Of a stretch of 64,000 nt of DNA, positions 17,634-27,225 are shown piece after piece; position 1 is the first letter of the stretch; the number at the start of each line of letters is the position of its first letter. Location of the stretch: the NCBI RefSeq assembly GCF_003390925.1, contig NZ_QUBS01000090.1:310001-374000 (forward strand). The letters run 5' to 3'. This stretch comes from Trinickia diaoshuihuensis. GTDB taxonomy: Bacteria; Pseudomonadota; Gammaproteobacteria; Burkholderiales; Burkholderiaceae. Both the position numbers and the translations under genes were made by a program. Below the pieces are notes generated by a model. It made no database searches and was not told where the DNA came from. It worked only from the letters and a program-made list of their open reading frames with translations.

Positions 17634-18515
17634 TCACTTGACCGCGCCCATCGTGACACCCTGCACGAGCCGGCCCGAAACCAGCAACGCGAAGATCACC
17701 ATGGGCAGGACGATCAGGGTCCCGGTTGCCATGATTTCGCCCCAAGGAAGCTCGTACCCGCTCATATAATTCGTCGCGGCCACGGGCGAGGTTGCGGCGT
17801 TGTCGCGCGTGAGTACGAGGGCGTAGAGCAAGTCGTTCCACGAGAAGATGAACGCGAAAATGGCGGACACCACGATGCCCGGCATCGCAAGCGGCAGATT
17901 GATACGCCAGAACACGCGCCAAGGCGAAGCGCCGTCGAGCCGCGCGGCCTCGTCCAGTTCGATCGGGACATTGCGGAATTGATCGGTGCAGATCCACACC
18001 ACGATCGGCAATGAAAAGGTGAGATAAAGCAGGATCAGTACGATATGCGTGTCGATCAGATCGAGCTTGGTCGCGATCAGGAAAAACGGTACGGCCAGCA
18101 CGACGGGACTCACCATCCGGTTCGAAATGAACCAGAACCACAGGTCGCGCTTGCCGCGAAACTCGAAACGAGCAAGCGCATAGGCGGCCGGCGTGCCGAG
18201 CAAGATCGCGAGCACCGTCGTGCTGCTCGCCACGATCAATGAGTTGACGAGACTTGCGCCCACGTCGTGCCTAAAGAGCGCGTCACCGTAATGCTGCAGC
18301 GTGGGGGAGAACCGCCAAAGCGGCGGATAGGCAAGCGCATCGGCCTGTGTCTTCAAGCTCGTCGTCACCATCCAATAAAAAGGAAATACCGACGATAGGA
18401 AAACGACGAGCAACGCGAAGCCATGCCAAAGCGTCGCGCGTCGCCGCCCCGCACGCGCCCTATCGGAGCGGGGTGTCGCGCCGAGCGCCAGCAAACCCAG
18501 AAACGATGCGCTCAT
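17634..18515 (-). CDS. Sugar ABC transporter permease (MalG type)
   Basis: A 293-residue inner-membrane permease of the CUT1 family with about six helices. The EAA loop for ATPase contact is [20 protein letters not shown]. The ATG has GGAGG six bases upstream and overlaps the stop of the MalF-type gene by four bases, showing translational coupling. A much longer open frame extends upstream but is only a shadow of the MalF-type gene. Confidence 0.92.
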   Translation of the reverse strand: MSASFLGLLALGATPRSDRARAGRRRATLWHGFALLVVFLSSVFPFYWMVTTSLKTQADALAYPPLWRFSPTLQHYGDALFRHDVGASLVNSLIVASSTTVLAILLGTPAAYALARFEFRGKRDLWFWFISNRMVSPVVLAVPFFLIATKLDLIDTHIVLILLYLTFSLPIVVWICTDQFRNVPIELDEAARLDGASPWRVFWRINLPLAMPGIVVSAIFAFIFSWNDLLYALVLTRDNAATSPVAATNYMSGYELPWGEIMATGTLIVLPMVIFALLVSGRLVQGVTMGAVK

Positions 18516-19450
18516 GCCACCTCCCGGTAAATGTAGCGAATGTATAAGCGCGAGAGCACGATCGTCAGCACGAGCAGCAACATGGCCTGCGCCGAGGCTA
18601 AGCCTTGGTCGAACAGACGAAAACCGATTCGCTCGATATAAACGCTGATGAACTCCGTGGCCGCGCCCGGGCCGCCGCGCGTCATCGTGTAGACGGCATC
18701 GAACATCTTGAGCATGTCCGCCGAGCGCAGAATCAGAATTGCAGTGAGCCCCGGCAGAAGGTACGGCCGCTCGATATGCCAGAGAATCGTCAAGCGCTTG
18801 CGCGTCTCGAGCCGCGCCGCTTCCTCCGCTTCCTTCGGCACCATCGTCAAGCCGGCGAGCAGGATCAAGGCGCAAAACGGCGTCCATTGCCAGATGTCCA
18901 TGATCATCACCGAGACGTAGGCCAGCGTGGGATCGCCGAGCCAGTCGAGCGGCTGAACGCCGAAGAAGCCGAGCAAGTAATTCGCGACGCCGAACTGCCG
19001 ATTGAAGATGAGACGGCCGATGAGGCCGACCACGGCATAAGTCGTCGCCATCGGCACGACCAAACCCACGCGCGCAACGGCCCGCATCCAGGCGAGTCCG
19101 GGCCGGTGCAGCATGAGCGCAGCGAAGAGACCCAGCGCGATCTCGATCGGCAGGGTTAGGCACAGGAACAGCATCGTGCGCCCGAGCGCCTGCCAAAACG
19201 TCGTATCGGTCAGCGTCGCGATGTAATTGTCCAGGCCTACGAACGGCGTGCCTGCCTCGATATCCGCGAGGCGGTACTGATGAACGGAGTTGTAAAGCGC
19301 GACCAATAGCGGATAGATACCGATCACGGCTAACGCGAACACCGCAGGAAACAAGAACCAAAACGCGGGCGAACGCGACCGGAGCCGTCGCCGCACGCGC
19401 GGGCGTGCGGCCGGCTCTTGTCCAGCATCCGAGACGATACCGTTCAGCAT
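18512..19450 (-). CDS. Sugar ABC transporter permease (MalF type)
   Basis: 312 residues, about six membrane helices (first: [20 protein letters not shown]). The EAA loop is [20 protein letters not shown]. It pairs with the downstream MalG-type permease, the upstream binding protein and the divergent ATPase to form one CUT1 importer. The 36-bp gap to the binding-protein gene supports one transcript. Confidence 0.92.
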   Translation of the reverse strand: MLNGIVSDAGQEPAARPRVRRRLRSRSPAFWFLFPAVFALAVIGIYPLLVALYNSVHQYRLADIEAGTPFVGLDNYIATLTDTTFWQALGRTMLFLCLTLPIEIALGLFAALMLHRPGLAWMRAVARVGLVVPMATTYAVVGLIGRLIFNRQFGVANYLLGFFGVQPLDWLGDPTLAYVSVMIMDIWQWTPFCALILLAGLTMVPKEAEEAARLETRKRLTILWHIERPYLLPGLTAILILRSADMLKMFDAVYTMTRGGPGAATEFISVYIERIGFRLFDQGLASAQAMLLLVLTIVLSRLYIRYIYREVA

Positions 19451-19486
19451 GACGATCTCCGGTTCACACTAGAGGCCGCGCATCGC

Positions 19487-20839
19487 TCATTTGAGCAGCG
19501 GCTTCTTGCCGTCGTAGTAGCCGGCCTTTTGCAGAATCGCTTCCATCTTGGAGCCGATCGTCTGCGCCCCGTCCTTGACCGACACCTCGCCGAGCATCAT
19601 CTTCGTCCCCCACTCACCGATAATCTCGGAGATCGCGGGCCACTCCGGGAAGCGCGGACGGTAGTCGGGCACGCCGCCTTGCCACGATTCGACCATCGGC
19701 TTCACGAACGGATACTTCTGCTGCACGGCCGGATCCTGATACACGGCCGTGCGGGCCGGCACGCCGCCCGCATCGAGGTACGGCTTAGCCATTTGCTCGG
19801 ACGTGATCCACTGGATGAAGAGCCAGGCCGCGGCTTGCTTCTTCGCGTTCGACTTCGCGTTCACGGCCAGCGAAAAACCGCCCAACGCGGGCTTGAGTCC
19901 CGCCGGGCCGCGCGGTTCCGTCGCAATGCCTAGGCAATTGCCGAGCTTGGACTTCGAAGAATCCGTCAACGTGGGGTAGAACGCCGACCATTCGGTGATC
20001 ATTGCGACTTGGCCTTGCGCGAGTGCATTGACCGCCTCGGCGTGATCGAAATCGACGATACCCGGAGGCATGTACTTCATCAGCTTTTGCCGGTAGTCGA
20101 GCCCCGACTGCGATTGCGGCGACATCAAATTCGACTTGAATTTGGCGTCGAGCAACGAGCCGCCGTTCGGCCAGAGCATGCGCATGAAGCTATCGGCCGA
20201 TTGGGTTTCGCCCCGGCGGGACTGCAGCGCGAACGCATATTGGTTCTTGCTCGCGTTCGTGAGTTTAGGCGCATAGACGTTCAGCAAATCATCCCAAGTT
20301 TTCGGCGGCTCGTCGAATCCGGCTTGCTTGAGCATGCATTTGTTGTAGAACATGAGCCCCGAGTAGTTATCGAACGGCAGCCCATACGTCACCTTGTCCC
20401 ATGTACCGAACGAATCGAGCAGGATCGGGAAAAAGCCTTTCAGGTTCAGGTTCGGATCGGCGAGCTTGGGATCATCGGTGAATTTCTTGATCGGCACGAG
20501 CCACTTGTTGCTCGCGAATTCGCCGATCCACACGACATCGACGAGCACGATGTCTTGCGCGCCGCCGCTGACGAAATTGAGCACCTCTTTTTGCCGCGTG
20601 CTCTCGTAGGGCACGACGTCCCACTTGATCGTGATGCCCGTTTCCTTCTCGAACTGCGGGATCAGCTTCTCCGCGGCCGCATAGCCGGGACGATCGAGAA
20701 AGATCGCGTGGATGGTGGTCCCCGAGTAGGGAGCGGCTGCCTCCTTCAACGTCCATGCCGAAGCATGGGCCGCCACCATGAACGATGCGGCGGCCAACGA
20801 CGCCATCGCTGTGTTGCGCTGCAAGAACCGTTTGTTCAT
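19487..20839 (-). CDS. Sugar/polyol ABC transporter substrate-binding protein
   Basis: 450 residues with a signal peptide of about 28 residues ([10 protein letters not shown]). It is a family 1 extracellular binding protein ([20 protein letters not shown] near the N-terminus). AAGGAG lies eight bases before the chosen ATG; the in-frame extension upstream has no support. It is the first gene of the operon, read from the minus-strand promoter at 21038-21066. Neighbouring DCXR-like and zinc dehydrogenases point to a polyol or uncommon sugar as ligand. Confidence 0.9.
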   Translation of the reverse strand: MNKRFLQRNTAMASLAAASFMVAAHASAWTLKEAAAPYSGTTIHAIFLDRPGYAAAEKLIPQFEKETGITIKWDVVPYESTRQKEVLNFVSGGAQDIVLVDVVWIGEFASNKWLVPIKKFTDDPKLADPNLNLKGFFPILLDSFGTWDKVTYGLPFDNYSGLMFYNKCMLKQAGFDEPPKTWDDLLNVYAPKLTNASKNQYAFALQSRRGETQSADSFMRMLWPNGGSLLDAKFKSNLMSPQSQSGLDYRQKLMKYMPPGIVDFDHAEAVNALAQGQVAMITEWSAFYPTLTDSSKSKLGNCLGIATEPRGPAGLKPALGGFSLAVNAKSNAKKQAAAWLFIQWITSEQMAKPYLDAGGVPARTAVYQDPAVQQKYPFVKPMVESWQGGVPDYRPRFPEWPAISEIIGEWGTKMMLGEVSVKDGAQTIGSKMEAILQKAGYYDGKKPLLK

Positions 20840-21016
20840 CGATTGTCTCCTTGTCGACCGCAACGAACACTCGACGCGCTCGCTCCCGGTCCGATGCAAA
20901 GCTAGCTTGTTATCGATTCAGCGGCGGGCATCGGACTTACTCGACGCCCACGGACACTCGGTACTGCCTCATGCAACTGCGGCGCAGCCGGCGGCCCACC
21001 GGGGTTTGCGTTTCAC

Positions 21017-21045
21017 TTGTAATTTCGTTTTTTCAAATGTATATT
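21017..21045 (+). promoter_or_regulatory. Sigma70 promoter for the divergent ABC ATPase gene
   Basis: TTGTAA and TATATT are separated by exactly 17 nt in an AT-rich patch. The start of transcription would be near 21052, leaving about 135 nt of leader before the ATPase ATG. The -10 overlaps that of the minus-strand promoter. The rest of the 346-base gap holds no gene I recognise. Confidence 0.6.
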
Positions 21046-21066
21046 TTGGCGCACGACGCTTGTCAA
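21038..21066 (-). promoter_or_regulatory. Sigma70 promoter for the polyol transport operon
   Basis: On the minus strand, consensus TTGACA is followed after exactly 17 nt by TATACA. It drives the binding-protein operon with about 190 nt of leader. It shares six bases of its -10 with the plus-strand promoter, so polymerase cannot occupy both at once. Confidence 0.7.
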
Positions 21067-21186
21067 GAAAAAATTGATTAGGAGTGCTTGCGGCACTGCA
21101 CGATAAACGGGCCGCAAGTAGCGAGGCGCCGGGTGTAAGACGCAGGTCGACAACGCGGGAAGTGCGACATTCGTAGGAGACACGAA

Positions 21187-22308
21187 ATGAGCGCAGTTCA
21201 GTTGCAGCAGATCCGAAAGACGTTCTCGGGCGCCGAGGTGCTCAGGGGCGTCGATATCGAAGTGAACGAACATGAGTTCCTCGTATTCGTCGGGCCGTCG
21301 GGCTGCGGCAAGTCCACGCTACTTCGGACGATTGCCGGGTTGGAGCGGGTCGATTCCGGGCGGGTGCTGATCGGCGGGGAAGACGTAACCGAGATCGAGC
21401 CCTCGGAGCGCGGCGTCGCCATGGTGTTTCAGTCGTATGCGCTTTATCCGCATATGTCCGTCTACGAGAACATCGCTTTTGGGTTGCGGATGTTGAAGCT
21501 GCCGCAAAACGAAATCGACCGGCGCGTGAATGCCGCGGCGCAGATCCTTCAGATCGGGCAATTGCTCGAACGCCGTCCACGTGCGTTATCGGGCGGGCAA
21601 AGACAGCGCGTAGCGATCGGGCGGGCGATCGTGCGCGAGCCCAAGGTCTTTCTCTTCGACGAGCCGCTCTCGAATTTAGATGCCGCGCTACGCGTACAGA
21701 TGCGCCTCGAGCTCATCAAACTGCACAAACAGTTGAACGCGACGATGATCTATGTGACGCACGATCAAACCGAAGCAATGACGATGGCCGATCGCATCGT
21801 CGTGCTCAATCATGGCGCGGTCGAGCAGATCGGCTCGCCGCTCGAGCTTTATCGGCGTCCCCGCAACCGCTTCGTTGCCGGCTTCATTGGGTCGCCGAAG
21901 ATGAATTTCATCGAAGTCGAAGTCAGCGCGGCGGATCATTCAGGTGTGACGATCGCACTGCCCGGCGGCTCGGTGCTTACGGTCCCTTGCGAGGCCGGTG
22001 GTGTTCGCGCGGGCGAGAAGCTCACGCTCGGCGTGCGTCCCGAGCACATCACGGAGACCGGCGTGGCGGGCTGCGACGCGCGCTTGGGGGGAGAGGTGAT
22101 TGTCGTCGAACACCTCGGCGGCGAGACGCTATCGCACCTGGCGCTCCCTGGCGGCGGGACGATTCAGGTGAAAGGCTCGGGCGATTCGGCCGTGGCGGAC
22201 GGTCAACGTATCGAGGTTGGGTTTTCGGTGCGGCACGCGCATTTGTTCGGCGCCGACGGCCTCGCGCTCGGGGCGCTGCGCGAGGCTACACAGGCGAACG
22301 CGGCCTAA
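21187..22308 (+). CDS. Sugar ABC transporter ATP-binding protein (UgpC/MsmK/MalK type)
   Basis: 373 residues. Walker [10 protein letters not shown], signature [14 protein letters not shown], Walker [14 protein letters not shown]-loop [11 protein letters not shown] and a C-terminal TOBE domain ([11 protein letters not shown]) are all intact. It lies divergent from the binding-protein operon and supplies the ATPase subunit for the two permeases there. GTAGGAG precedes the ATG. Confidence 0.94.
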   Translation: MSAVQLQQIRKTFSGAEVLRGVDIEVNEHEFLVFVGPSGCGKSTLLRTIAGLERVDSGRVLIGGEDVTEIEPSERGVAMVFQSYALYPHMSVYENIAFGLRMLKLPQNEIDRRVNAAAQILQIGQLLERRPRALSGGQRQRVAIGRAIVREPKVFLFDEPLSNLDAALRVQMRLELIKLHKQLNATMIYVTHDQTEAMTMADRIVVLNHGAVEQIGSPLELYRRPRNRFVAGFIGSPKMNFIEVEVSAADHSGVTIALPGGSVLTVPCEAGGVRAGEKLTLGVRPEHITETGVAGCDARLGGEVIVVEHLGGETLSHLALPGGGTIQVKGSGDSAVADGQRIEVGFSVRHAHLFGADGLALGALREATQANAA

Positions 22309-22359
22309 TCTACGCGGCTGAGACGCTAGGAGGCGTCAATCGCGCCGATAGCCTGCGGC

Positions 22360-22380
22360 GATTGTTATCCAAACGACACC
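22360..22380 (+). repeat. Copy 1 of a short dispersed motif (GATTGTTATCC...CGACAC)
   Basis: GATTGTTATCC, three to four bases, then CGACAC and a nearby GAATTC. The same arrangement recurs at 23801, on the same strand, on the other side of the DUF4148 and PEP-mutase-family genes. It could be a shared regulator site or a small repeat. Confidence 0.4.
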
Positions 22381-22499
22381 AATGAATTCCGGAATCGCAT
22401 ATTTATCGTCAAGGATACGAGGCCTAGACTTCGCTCACCTGCTAAACACTTCCTGTGCTCGCAGCCCCTTGAAAATAAACGAATCCGGAGGTTGTCATC

Positions 22500-22826
22500 A
22501 TGAACGCTCTTATCAAGCAAGTCGCCTTAGCCGTCGCCCTGGTCGCTCCCGTTGCCGCCTTCTCGCAATCCAATCAGCCGTTGACGCGCGCTGAGGTTCG
22601 CGCAGACCTGGTCCGTGTCGAACGCGCCGGTTATAACCCGCTCGATCGCCTGCATTACCCTGAAAATATCCAAGCTGCCGAGCAACGCGTTGTCGCACAC
22701 GAGAGCGTCGCTCAAACGGATACGAGCGGTTACGGCGCCGATACCCAAGGCACTTCGCACTCGGGACATCGCGCATCGACGTCTGCCGTCAGCTCGTACT
22801 CGCCGTCGATTTATCGATACAACTAA
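22500..22826 (+). CDS. DUF4148 exported protein
   Basis: 108 residues: a signal peptide (about 1-22, ending VAAFSQ), then the DUF4148 signature LTRAEVRADLVRVERAGYNP, and a low-complexity Ser/Thr/Gly/His tail. The family is largely confined to Burkholderiaceae, often occurs in many paralogues, and has no established function. GGAGG lies nine bases before the ATG. It is probably monocistronic. Confidence 0.9.
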   Translation: MNALIKQVALAVALVAPVAAFSQSNQPLTRAEVRADLVRVERAGYNPLDRLHYPENIQAAEQRVVAHESVAQTDTSGYGADTQGTSHSGHRASTSAVSSYSPSIYRYN

Positions 22827-22899
22827 AGATGTGAATGCTTGGGAAGACCATTCGACGGCCTGCAAGATGCGGGCCGCCGAACTATCAAACGTTTATGCA

Positions 22900-23709
22900 T
22901 CACTTCGCCGGCAAACCGCTAAACAAATTCTGAATATCGCCGTACGGCATCGCGGCAGCCAACGGCTCCGAGGCCCCACCTTCCAGAAAACCGCGAGCGA
23001 GCACCCGCGCTTGAGCGAAGAGTACCTGCGAAATACCGCTGCCCGCACTCAATCGCCGGACGCCGAGTTTGCCTAGCGTATCTCCGTCGGCAAGTCCTGG
23101 ACGCGCCATCACATTGAGCGGCAATCGGATCTCCTTGATCACCGCGGAAATGTCGGAGGGCGCCATGATGGCGGGCAAAAACAACCCGTCCGCACCGGCG
23201 GATGCATATAGAGCACCGCGCTTGATCGACTCCGCGGCCTGACTTGGCTTGTCCACGAGACCAGCCAGAAAGACATCGCTGCGCGCGTTGACAAAGAGAT
23301 CCGCTCCGGCTTTCGCGACGGCGGTCTTGATCGCTTCGATCTTCGACGCGAGCAGCGAGGGCGCGTCCGAACCATCCTCGATATTGATGCCGGCGATGCC
23401 GAGATCGACGAGCCGCATCACATTGTCGGCAACGGTGGCAGGGTCATCCGTATAACCGTTTTCGAAATCGACCGAGAGCGGCACCTTCAGCACACGCGTC
23501 ATACGCCGAACGGCGTCGACCACCTCGGTCATGGGGAGTTGATGTCCGTCCGGGTAGCCGAGCGCCCATGCAAAACCCGCGCTGGTCGTGGCGATCGCTT
23601 TCGCGCCCAGCGCTTCGACGAGGCGAGCGCTGCCGGCGTCCCAAACATTCGGCAGTCGTAGCGGCGTGGTGTTGTCGTGCAGTTTTCGGAATTCGCTAGC
23701 GAGGGACAT
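22900..23709 (-). CDS. Isocitrate lyase/PEP mutase superfamily protein
   Basis: 269 residues with a phosphoenolpyruvate mutase/isocitrate lyase barrel: LRLPNVWDAGSARLVEALGA, metal-binding SVDFENGYTD, GINIEDG and NARSDVFL. Family members cleave or hydrolyse alpha-keto or 2-methylisocitrate-like acids. The catalytic KKCGH cysteine loop of true isocitrate lyases is absent, so the exact substrate is unknown; oxaloacetate decarboxylase-like activity is one option. It is separated by 165 bp from the upstream SDR and has no obvious operon partner. Confidence 0.85.
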   Translation of the reverse strand: MSLASEFRKLHDNTTPLRLPNVWDAGSARLVEALGAKAIATTSAGFAWALGYPDGHQLPMTEVVDAVRRMTRVLKVPLSVDFENGYTDDPATVADNVMRLVDLGIAGINIEDGSDAPSLLASKIEAIKTAVAKAGADLFVNARSDVFLAGLVDKPSQAAESIKRGALYASAGADGLFLPAIMAPSDISAVIKEIRLPLNVMARPGLADGDTLGKLGVRRLSAGSGISQVLFAQARVLARGFLEGGASEPLAAAMPYGDIQNLFSGLPAK

Positions 23710-23800
23710 CGTCTTCTCCGTATAAGAATGATGGACAACTGCCGTGCACTGCGCCTGAACGGCGCCAACTCGGGATAGTACAGTCAGGAGCGGCGGGGCG

Positions 23801-23826
23801 GATTGTTATCCGTGCGACACGAATTC
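23801..23826 (+). repeat. Copy 2 of the GATTGTTATCC...CGACAC motif
   Basis: GATTGTTATCCGTGCGACAC followed directly by GAATTC. It lies about 90 bp upstream of the PEP-mutase-family gene start, a plausible operator position on the minus strand. Confidence 0.4.
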
Positions 23827-23857
23827 GGCGACCCGCGCCATGCGGGCCGCCGAATCC
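23821..23857. repeat. Imperfect 16-bp inverted repeat (hairpin)
   Basis: GAATTCGGCGACCCGC and GCGGGCCGCCGAATCC are complementary at 14 of 16 positions around a five-base loop. It starts 18 bp after the stop of the minus-strand SDR. No T-run follows, so it may stabilise the 3' end rather than act as an intrinsic terminator. Confidence 0.55.
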
Positions 23858-23874
23858 GCTGAATCGCTAGACGT

Positions 23875-24639
23875 TCACGAGCCAACCTTCACGCTCATCC
23901 CACCGTCGGCCATGACGACCGATCCAACCATGAAGCTTGCTCGGTCGGAGGCAAGGAACAGCACCACCTCGGCGATCTCTTTCGGATTCGCTGCGCGACC
24001 GATAGGCGCGCCTTCTCCGTGCGCGGCTAACGCCGCGACGCCGTTGCCGTCGGGTGCTGCATCGTTGAGGATGTTTGTCAGCACATCGCCGGAGCCAACG
24101 GCATTGACTCGAATGCCATGCTCGATCGCTTCCAACGCAAGCGTCCGTGTCAACTGCGCCAGTGCCCCTTTCGACGCGGTATAAGCGGCAATAGTCGGAA
24201 ACGAGAAATACGACGCATAAGAAGCCACGTTGACGATGGCACCGGAGCGCCGCGGGATCATCGCCTTCATGGCTTCCCGAGCGTGCAGGAACGCGCCTGT
24301 CACGTTCACGGTCATGATGCGCTCCCAATCGTTGCGCGACATGTCCACCACAAGCTTGTTGATAATGATGCCGGCGTTGTTCACGAGCAGGTCCAGACGC
24401 GAGAATCGTTCGACGGCAAGCCCCACCGCTTTTTCCGCGCTGCCGTCGGCACTGATGTCCGCAACGAGCGGCACGACATGCGGGCTCGCCAGCGCTTCGA
24501 CAGCGGGATCGATGTCCTCGGCAATGACATAAGCGCCACGCTCCACGAGCAATTCAGTGATTGCGCGTCCGATACCGCTGGCCGCGCCCGTGACGATTGC
24601 AACCTTTCCTCCAACCTCATCGATACCTTGCATCTTCAT
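23875..24639 (-). CDS. SDR family oxidoreductase
   Basis: 254-residue classical short-chain dehydrogenase with TGAASGIG, NNAG and SYASYFSFPTIAAYTASK, so the cofactor loop and Ser-Tyr-Lys catalytic residues are intact. GAGGAAATGAAG precedes the start. It is divergent from an AraC-family gene that is now broken, a common regulator-target pair, so its normal control has probably been lost. Substrate unknown. Confidence 0.85.
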   Translation of the reverse strand: MKMQGIDEVGGKVAIVTGAASGIGRAITELLVERGAYVIAEDIDPAVEALASPHVVPLVADISADGSAEKAVGLAVERFSRLDLLVNNAGIIINKLVVDMSRNDWERIMTVNVTGAFLHAREAMKAMIPRRSGAIVNVASYASYFSFPTIAAYTASKGALAQLTRTLALEAIEHGIRVNAVGSGDVLTNILNDAAPDGNGVAALAAHGEGAPIGRAANPKEIAEVVLFLASDRASFMVGSVVMADGGMSVKVGS

Positions 24640-24832
24640 TTCCTCCAGAGTCGACTAGTAGAGCTGTTCAACAACCCGTTGATCCGCTTGATCGAGGAAA
24701 TAAATGTAGTTGCCGGCTTTCTCTCGGGCCATGGCTGCCCTTGTCGCATCCTTGCCTAAAAGTATCGACGATGACGCCAGCCTCGCGCAGCGGCTATATT
24801 GAGGGTCGTCATGAAAGACGCAGGAGCGATGG

Positions 24833-25777
24833 ATGTCAGAGAGACGCCGGCGTATCGTCAAGCTGATTGAGCGGCTTGCGCCGAACGAGGGATATACGGC
24901 ATCGCCGTTGGAGGGTGTCAGCTTTGTTCGCGCCAACCGGTCGCTAGGCCGCACGCCCGTTTTGTACGAACCGAGCATCGTTCTTGTCTGCCAGGGCCGC
25001 AAGCGCGGTTTTTTCGGAGATAGGGTCTTCGTATACGACGCCAATCACTATCTCGTACTTCCGTGCCGTTGCCGTTCACCACGGAAACCGAAGCGACTTC
25101 CGCCGAGCCGTTTCTCGCCGTCACGCTTCGCCTCGATGCAGGCGCCGTCGCAGATCTCGTCCTCGCCTTGGATACACCCGGCAGTAAGCCATCCGGGATG
25201 CCGCAAGGGATCTATTCCACCCCGTTGAACGATCGCCTTGCCGATACGCTACTTCGACTTTTGGAGGCGCTCGGCTCGCCGATGGAAGCGCGCATCGTCG
25301 CGCCTCTCGTCGTGCGCGAGATTTTCTTTCTAGTGTTGACAGGCGAACAGGGCGATTCAGTGCGGGCGTCGCTCGCGGCGACCGGTCATTTCCCGCAGAT
25401 TGCCCGTGCACTGCGCGGTCATTTCCCGCAGATTGCCCGTGCACTGCGCCGCATCCACACCGACTACGACAAGCGTATCGACGTCGACAGCCTGAGCAAC
25501 GAAATCGGCATGAGCGTTCCGACCTTTCATCGCCATTTCAAGGCGGTGACCCGCGCGACACCCATTCAATATCTCAAGTCGACGCGGCTGCATCAAGCAC
25601 GCCTATTGATGATACGCACCGGGTTGACTGTCGCCGCCGCATCTGCAAAGGTGCGGCTACGAAAGTCCATCGCAGTTCAGCCGCGAATTCAAACGAGCAT
25701 TCGGTCGCACGCCGACAGAAGAAGTCGCTTTGATGCGGACGGCGTTCGGGTGGTCGGAATCGACATTCGGGGTTTAA
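24833..25777 (+). pseudogene. AraC-family regulator pseudogene (two frameshifts and a 33-bp duplication)
   Basis: The first part (residues 1-76: LIERLAPNEGYTASPLEGV, then VLYEPSIVLVCQGRKRGFF) is the N-terminal sensor domain of AraC_N regulators. A base is missing near 25058-25063, and the sensor resumes one frame over as VPLPFTTETEATSAEPFLAV. Next is an 11-residue tandem duplication (GHFPQIARALR twice). The first helix-turn-helix is intact (SLSNEIGMSVPTFHRHFKA). An extra base near 25651-25655 breaks the second one, whose proper reading continues as [20 protein letters not shown] to the stop at 25775. It is divergent from an SDR gene. Confidence 0.82.
25384..25449 (+). repeat. Exact 33-bp tandem duplication inside the AraC pseudogene
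   Basis: Two identical adjacent 33-nt units, each encoding GHFPQIARALR. The length is a multiple of three, so the duplication alone would not break the frame. It lies in the linker just before the DNA-binding domain. Confidence 0.95.
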
Positions 25778-25828
25778 ATGCCGCATGAAAGCGCGCACCT
25801 TCGGCGGCTCCGAGTCGGCATACCTCAT

Positions 25829-26020
25829 TCAACGTAGCGGCGAATTGGCAGCCGGAATCCAGATCGTCGAAGTAGCCTCATAGAATTGATCGGGGCCGCC
25901 CTTCGGCGGCCAGATCCCGTCGGCATACGATTTGGCGCGAATGGCAATGCGCTCGTCGAGGCTATTCCAAGGCCAAATGTGGGTGATGCGATGCGCCCCG
26001 TCGAGTGCGTACAGCGTCGC
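25829..26020 (-). pseudogene. C-terminal fragment of a NIPSNAP-family protein
   Basis: A 63-residue frame with no start codon reads ATLYALDGAHRITHIWPW, then SLDERIAIRAKSYADGIWPP, GGPDQFYEATSTIWIPAA. This is the second half of a NIPSNAP-type dimeric alpha/beta-barrel protein. The N-terminal half is gone: upstream is the tail of the HxlR gene region. With the neighbouring broken AraC gene it marks a decayed catabolic cassette. Confidence 0.65.
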
Positions 26021-26088
26021 CCCGGACGCCCTTGAAGAATGAGATTAGACTGATCCTCCCGGCGAGCAATTCCCGCGTAACTCGCACT

Positions 26089-26487
26089 TCAGGCTTTCTC
26101 ATCGGTTCGCGCATCGTACGCCGCCTGGGCGGCAGCGATCCGTTCCAGGTTCTTAAAAGCCCACTCGCCGAGGACCTTAACCGGCTCCGCCAACGATTGG
26201 CCGATGTCCGTCAGTTCGTAATCGACGCGAGGCGGGATCGAAGGCGTAACCGTCCGAGTCACTAAACCATCGCGCTCCATATTCCGCAGCGTGAGGGTAA
26301 GCATCCGCTGCGATATACCTCCAATCTCGCGCTTCAGTTCGTTGAACCGGTGTCCGCGCCTGCGCAGCAGGACAATGACCATCACGGTCCACTTGTCACC
26401 GATGCGGCCAATGGCCTGCGAGACCTTGAGACAAGCGCCGGGCCGATGTGCAACCGCCGCATCGAGAGCTGTATCAGTCACATTCAT
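26089..26487 (-). CDS. HxlR-family transcriptional regulator
   Basis: 132 residues with a single winged helix-turn-helix: [37 protein letters not shown] and the wing segment [16 protein letters not shown]. HxlR/MarR-like regulators of this type respond to quinones or aldehydes and control a divergent oxidoreductase. Here that is the azoreductase on the other side of a 90-bp gap containing an inverted repeat. Confidence 0.9.
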   Translation of the reverse strand: MNVTDTALDAAVAHRPGACLKVSQAIGRIGDKWTVMVIVLLRRRGHRFNELKREIGGISQRMLTLTLRNMERDGLVTRTVTPSIPPRVDYELTDIGQSLAEPVKVLGEWAFKNLERIAAAQAAYDARTDEKA

Positions 26488-26522
26488 GTGCCTTAGGTTT
26501 CAACTTTGTGCGTTCTTGTGGG

Positions 26523-26564
26523 CCGATTAGCGCGGGCACATACTTTCACCCGCTTACTAATCGG
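26523..26564. promoter_or_regulatory. Inverted-repeat operator candidate between hxlR-type gene and azoreductase
   Basis: CCGATTAG and CTAATCGG are exact inverted copies 26 bp apart, with a further GCGGG/CCCGC pair inside. The right arm ends 12 bp before the azoreductase start codon, where bound repressor would block initiation. HxlR as the ligand-responsive protein is inferred from position. Confidence 0.5.
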
Positions 26565-26576
26565 AACTGGAACCCC

Positions 26577-27197
26577 ATGAAACTCTTACACGTCGACAGC
26601 AGCATCACCGGGCCGCGCTCGGTTTCTCGCGAACTCTCCGCGCTCATCGTCGAAAAGCTTCGCGCGGCGCAAGGGTTAGAGAGCGTCTATGTCTATCGCG
26701 ACCTCGTCGCCGAGGATCTGCCTCACTTTACCGCTATAACCGCACCCTCCGCTCATCCGATCGCCAAAACCGTTCCGGCGTTGAGCGCGGCGCAACAAGT
26801 ACAACGGGATACCAGCGATACGATTCTGAAGGAGTTCATCGAGGCCGACATCGTGGTGGTCGGTGCCCCGTTGTACAACTTTGCGTTGCCCTCGGCGCTG
26901 AAGGCTTGGGTCGACCGGCTCCTGGTCCCGGGCACCACGTTCCGATACGGCCCGAACGGCCCCGAGGGTCTCGCGGGCAACAAACGGGTGATTCTCGCGA
27001 TCGCCCGCGGCGGTGTCTACAGCGAACCATCCACGCTTAAGTCGATCGAGCACGCGGAGTCGTTTCTGCGGGTGGCGCTGGGCTTCATCGGCGTAAAGAA
27101 CGTGGAGACGGTGGTCGCCGAGGGTCTGAATGTCGCCGATATCAAAGAAAAAGCGATAGCTTCGGCGCGCGACGCCGTTCAACGGCTCGCGGCCTAG
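26577..27197 (+). CDS. azoR: FMN-dependent NADH:quinone/azo oxidoreductase (AzoR-like)
   Basis: 206 residues of flavodoxin-like fold. [20 protein letters not shown] is the FMN phosphate loop. [19 protein letters not shown] is the conserved AzoR segment, and [19 protein letters not shown] follows. It reduces quinones, azo compounds or nitro compounds by two-electron transfer in the cytoplasm. The start used is the ATG of the FMN motif; an upstream in-frame extension reads through the operator and is unlikely. Confidence 0.9.
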   Translation: MKLLHVDSSITGPRSVSRELSALIVEKLRAAQGLESVYVYRDLVAEDLPHFTAITAPSAHPIAKTVPALSAAQQVQRDTSDTILKEFIEADIVVVGAPLYNFALPSALKAWVDRLLVPGTTFRYGPNGPEGLAGNKRVILAIARGGVYSEPSTLKSIEHAESFLRVALGFIGVKNVETVVAEGLNVADIKEKAIASARDAVQRLAA

Positions 27198-27225
27198 TAC
27201 TCCCGCACGAGCGGACGCGCGGTCT

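Noticed and set aside
17634-19361. A 575-residue minus-strand frame
   Set aside because: Its last half is the MalG-type permease. The first half is an out-of-frame reading of the MalF-type gene, and the true start has a strong GGAGG.
23821-23857. Intrinsic terminator for the SDR gene
   Set aside because: Hairpin is strong but there is no T-run on either side, so I listed it only as an inverted repeat.
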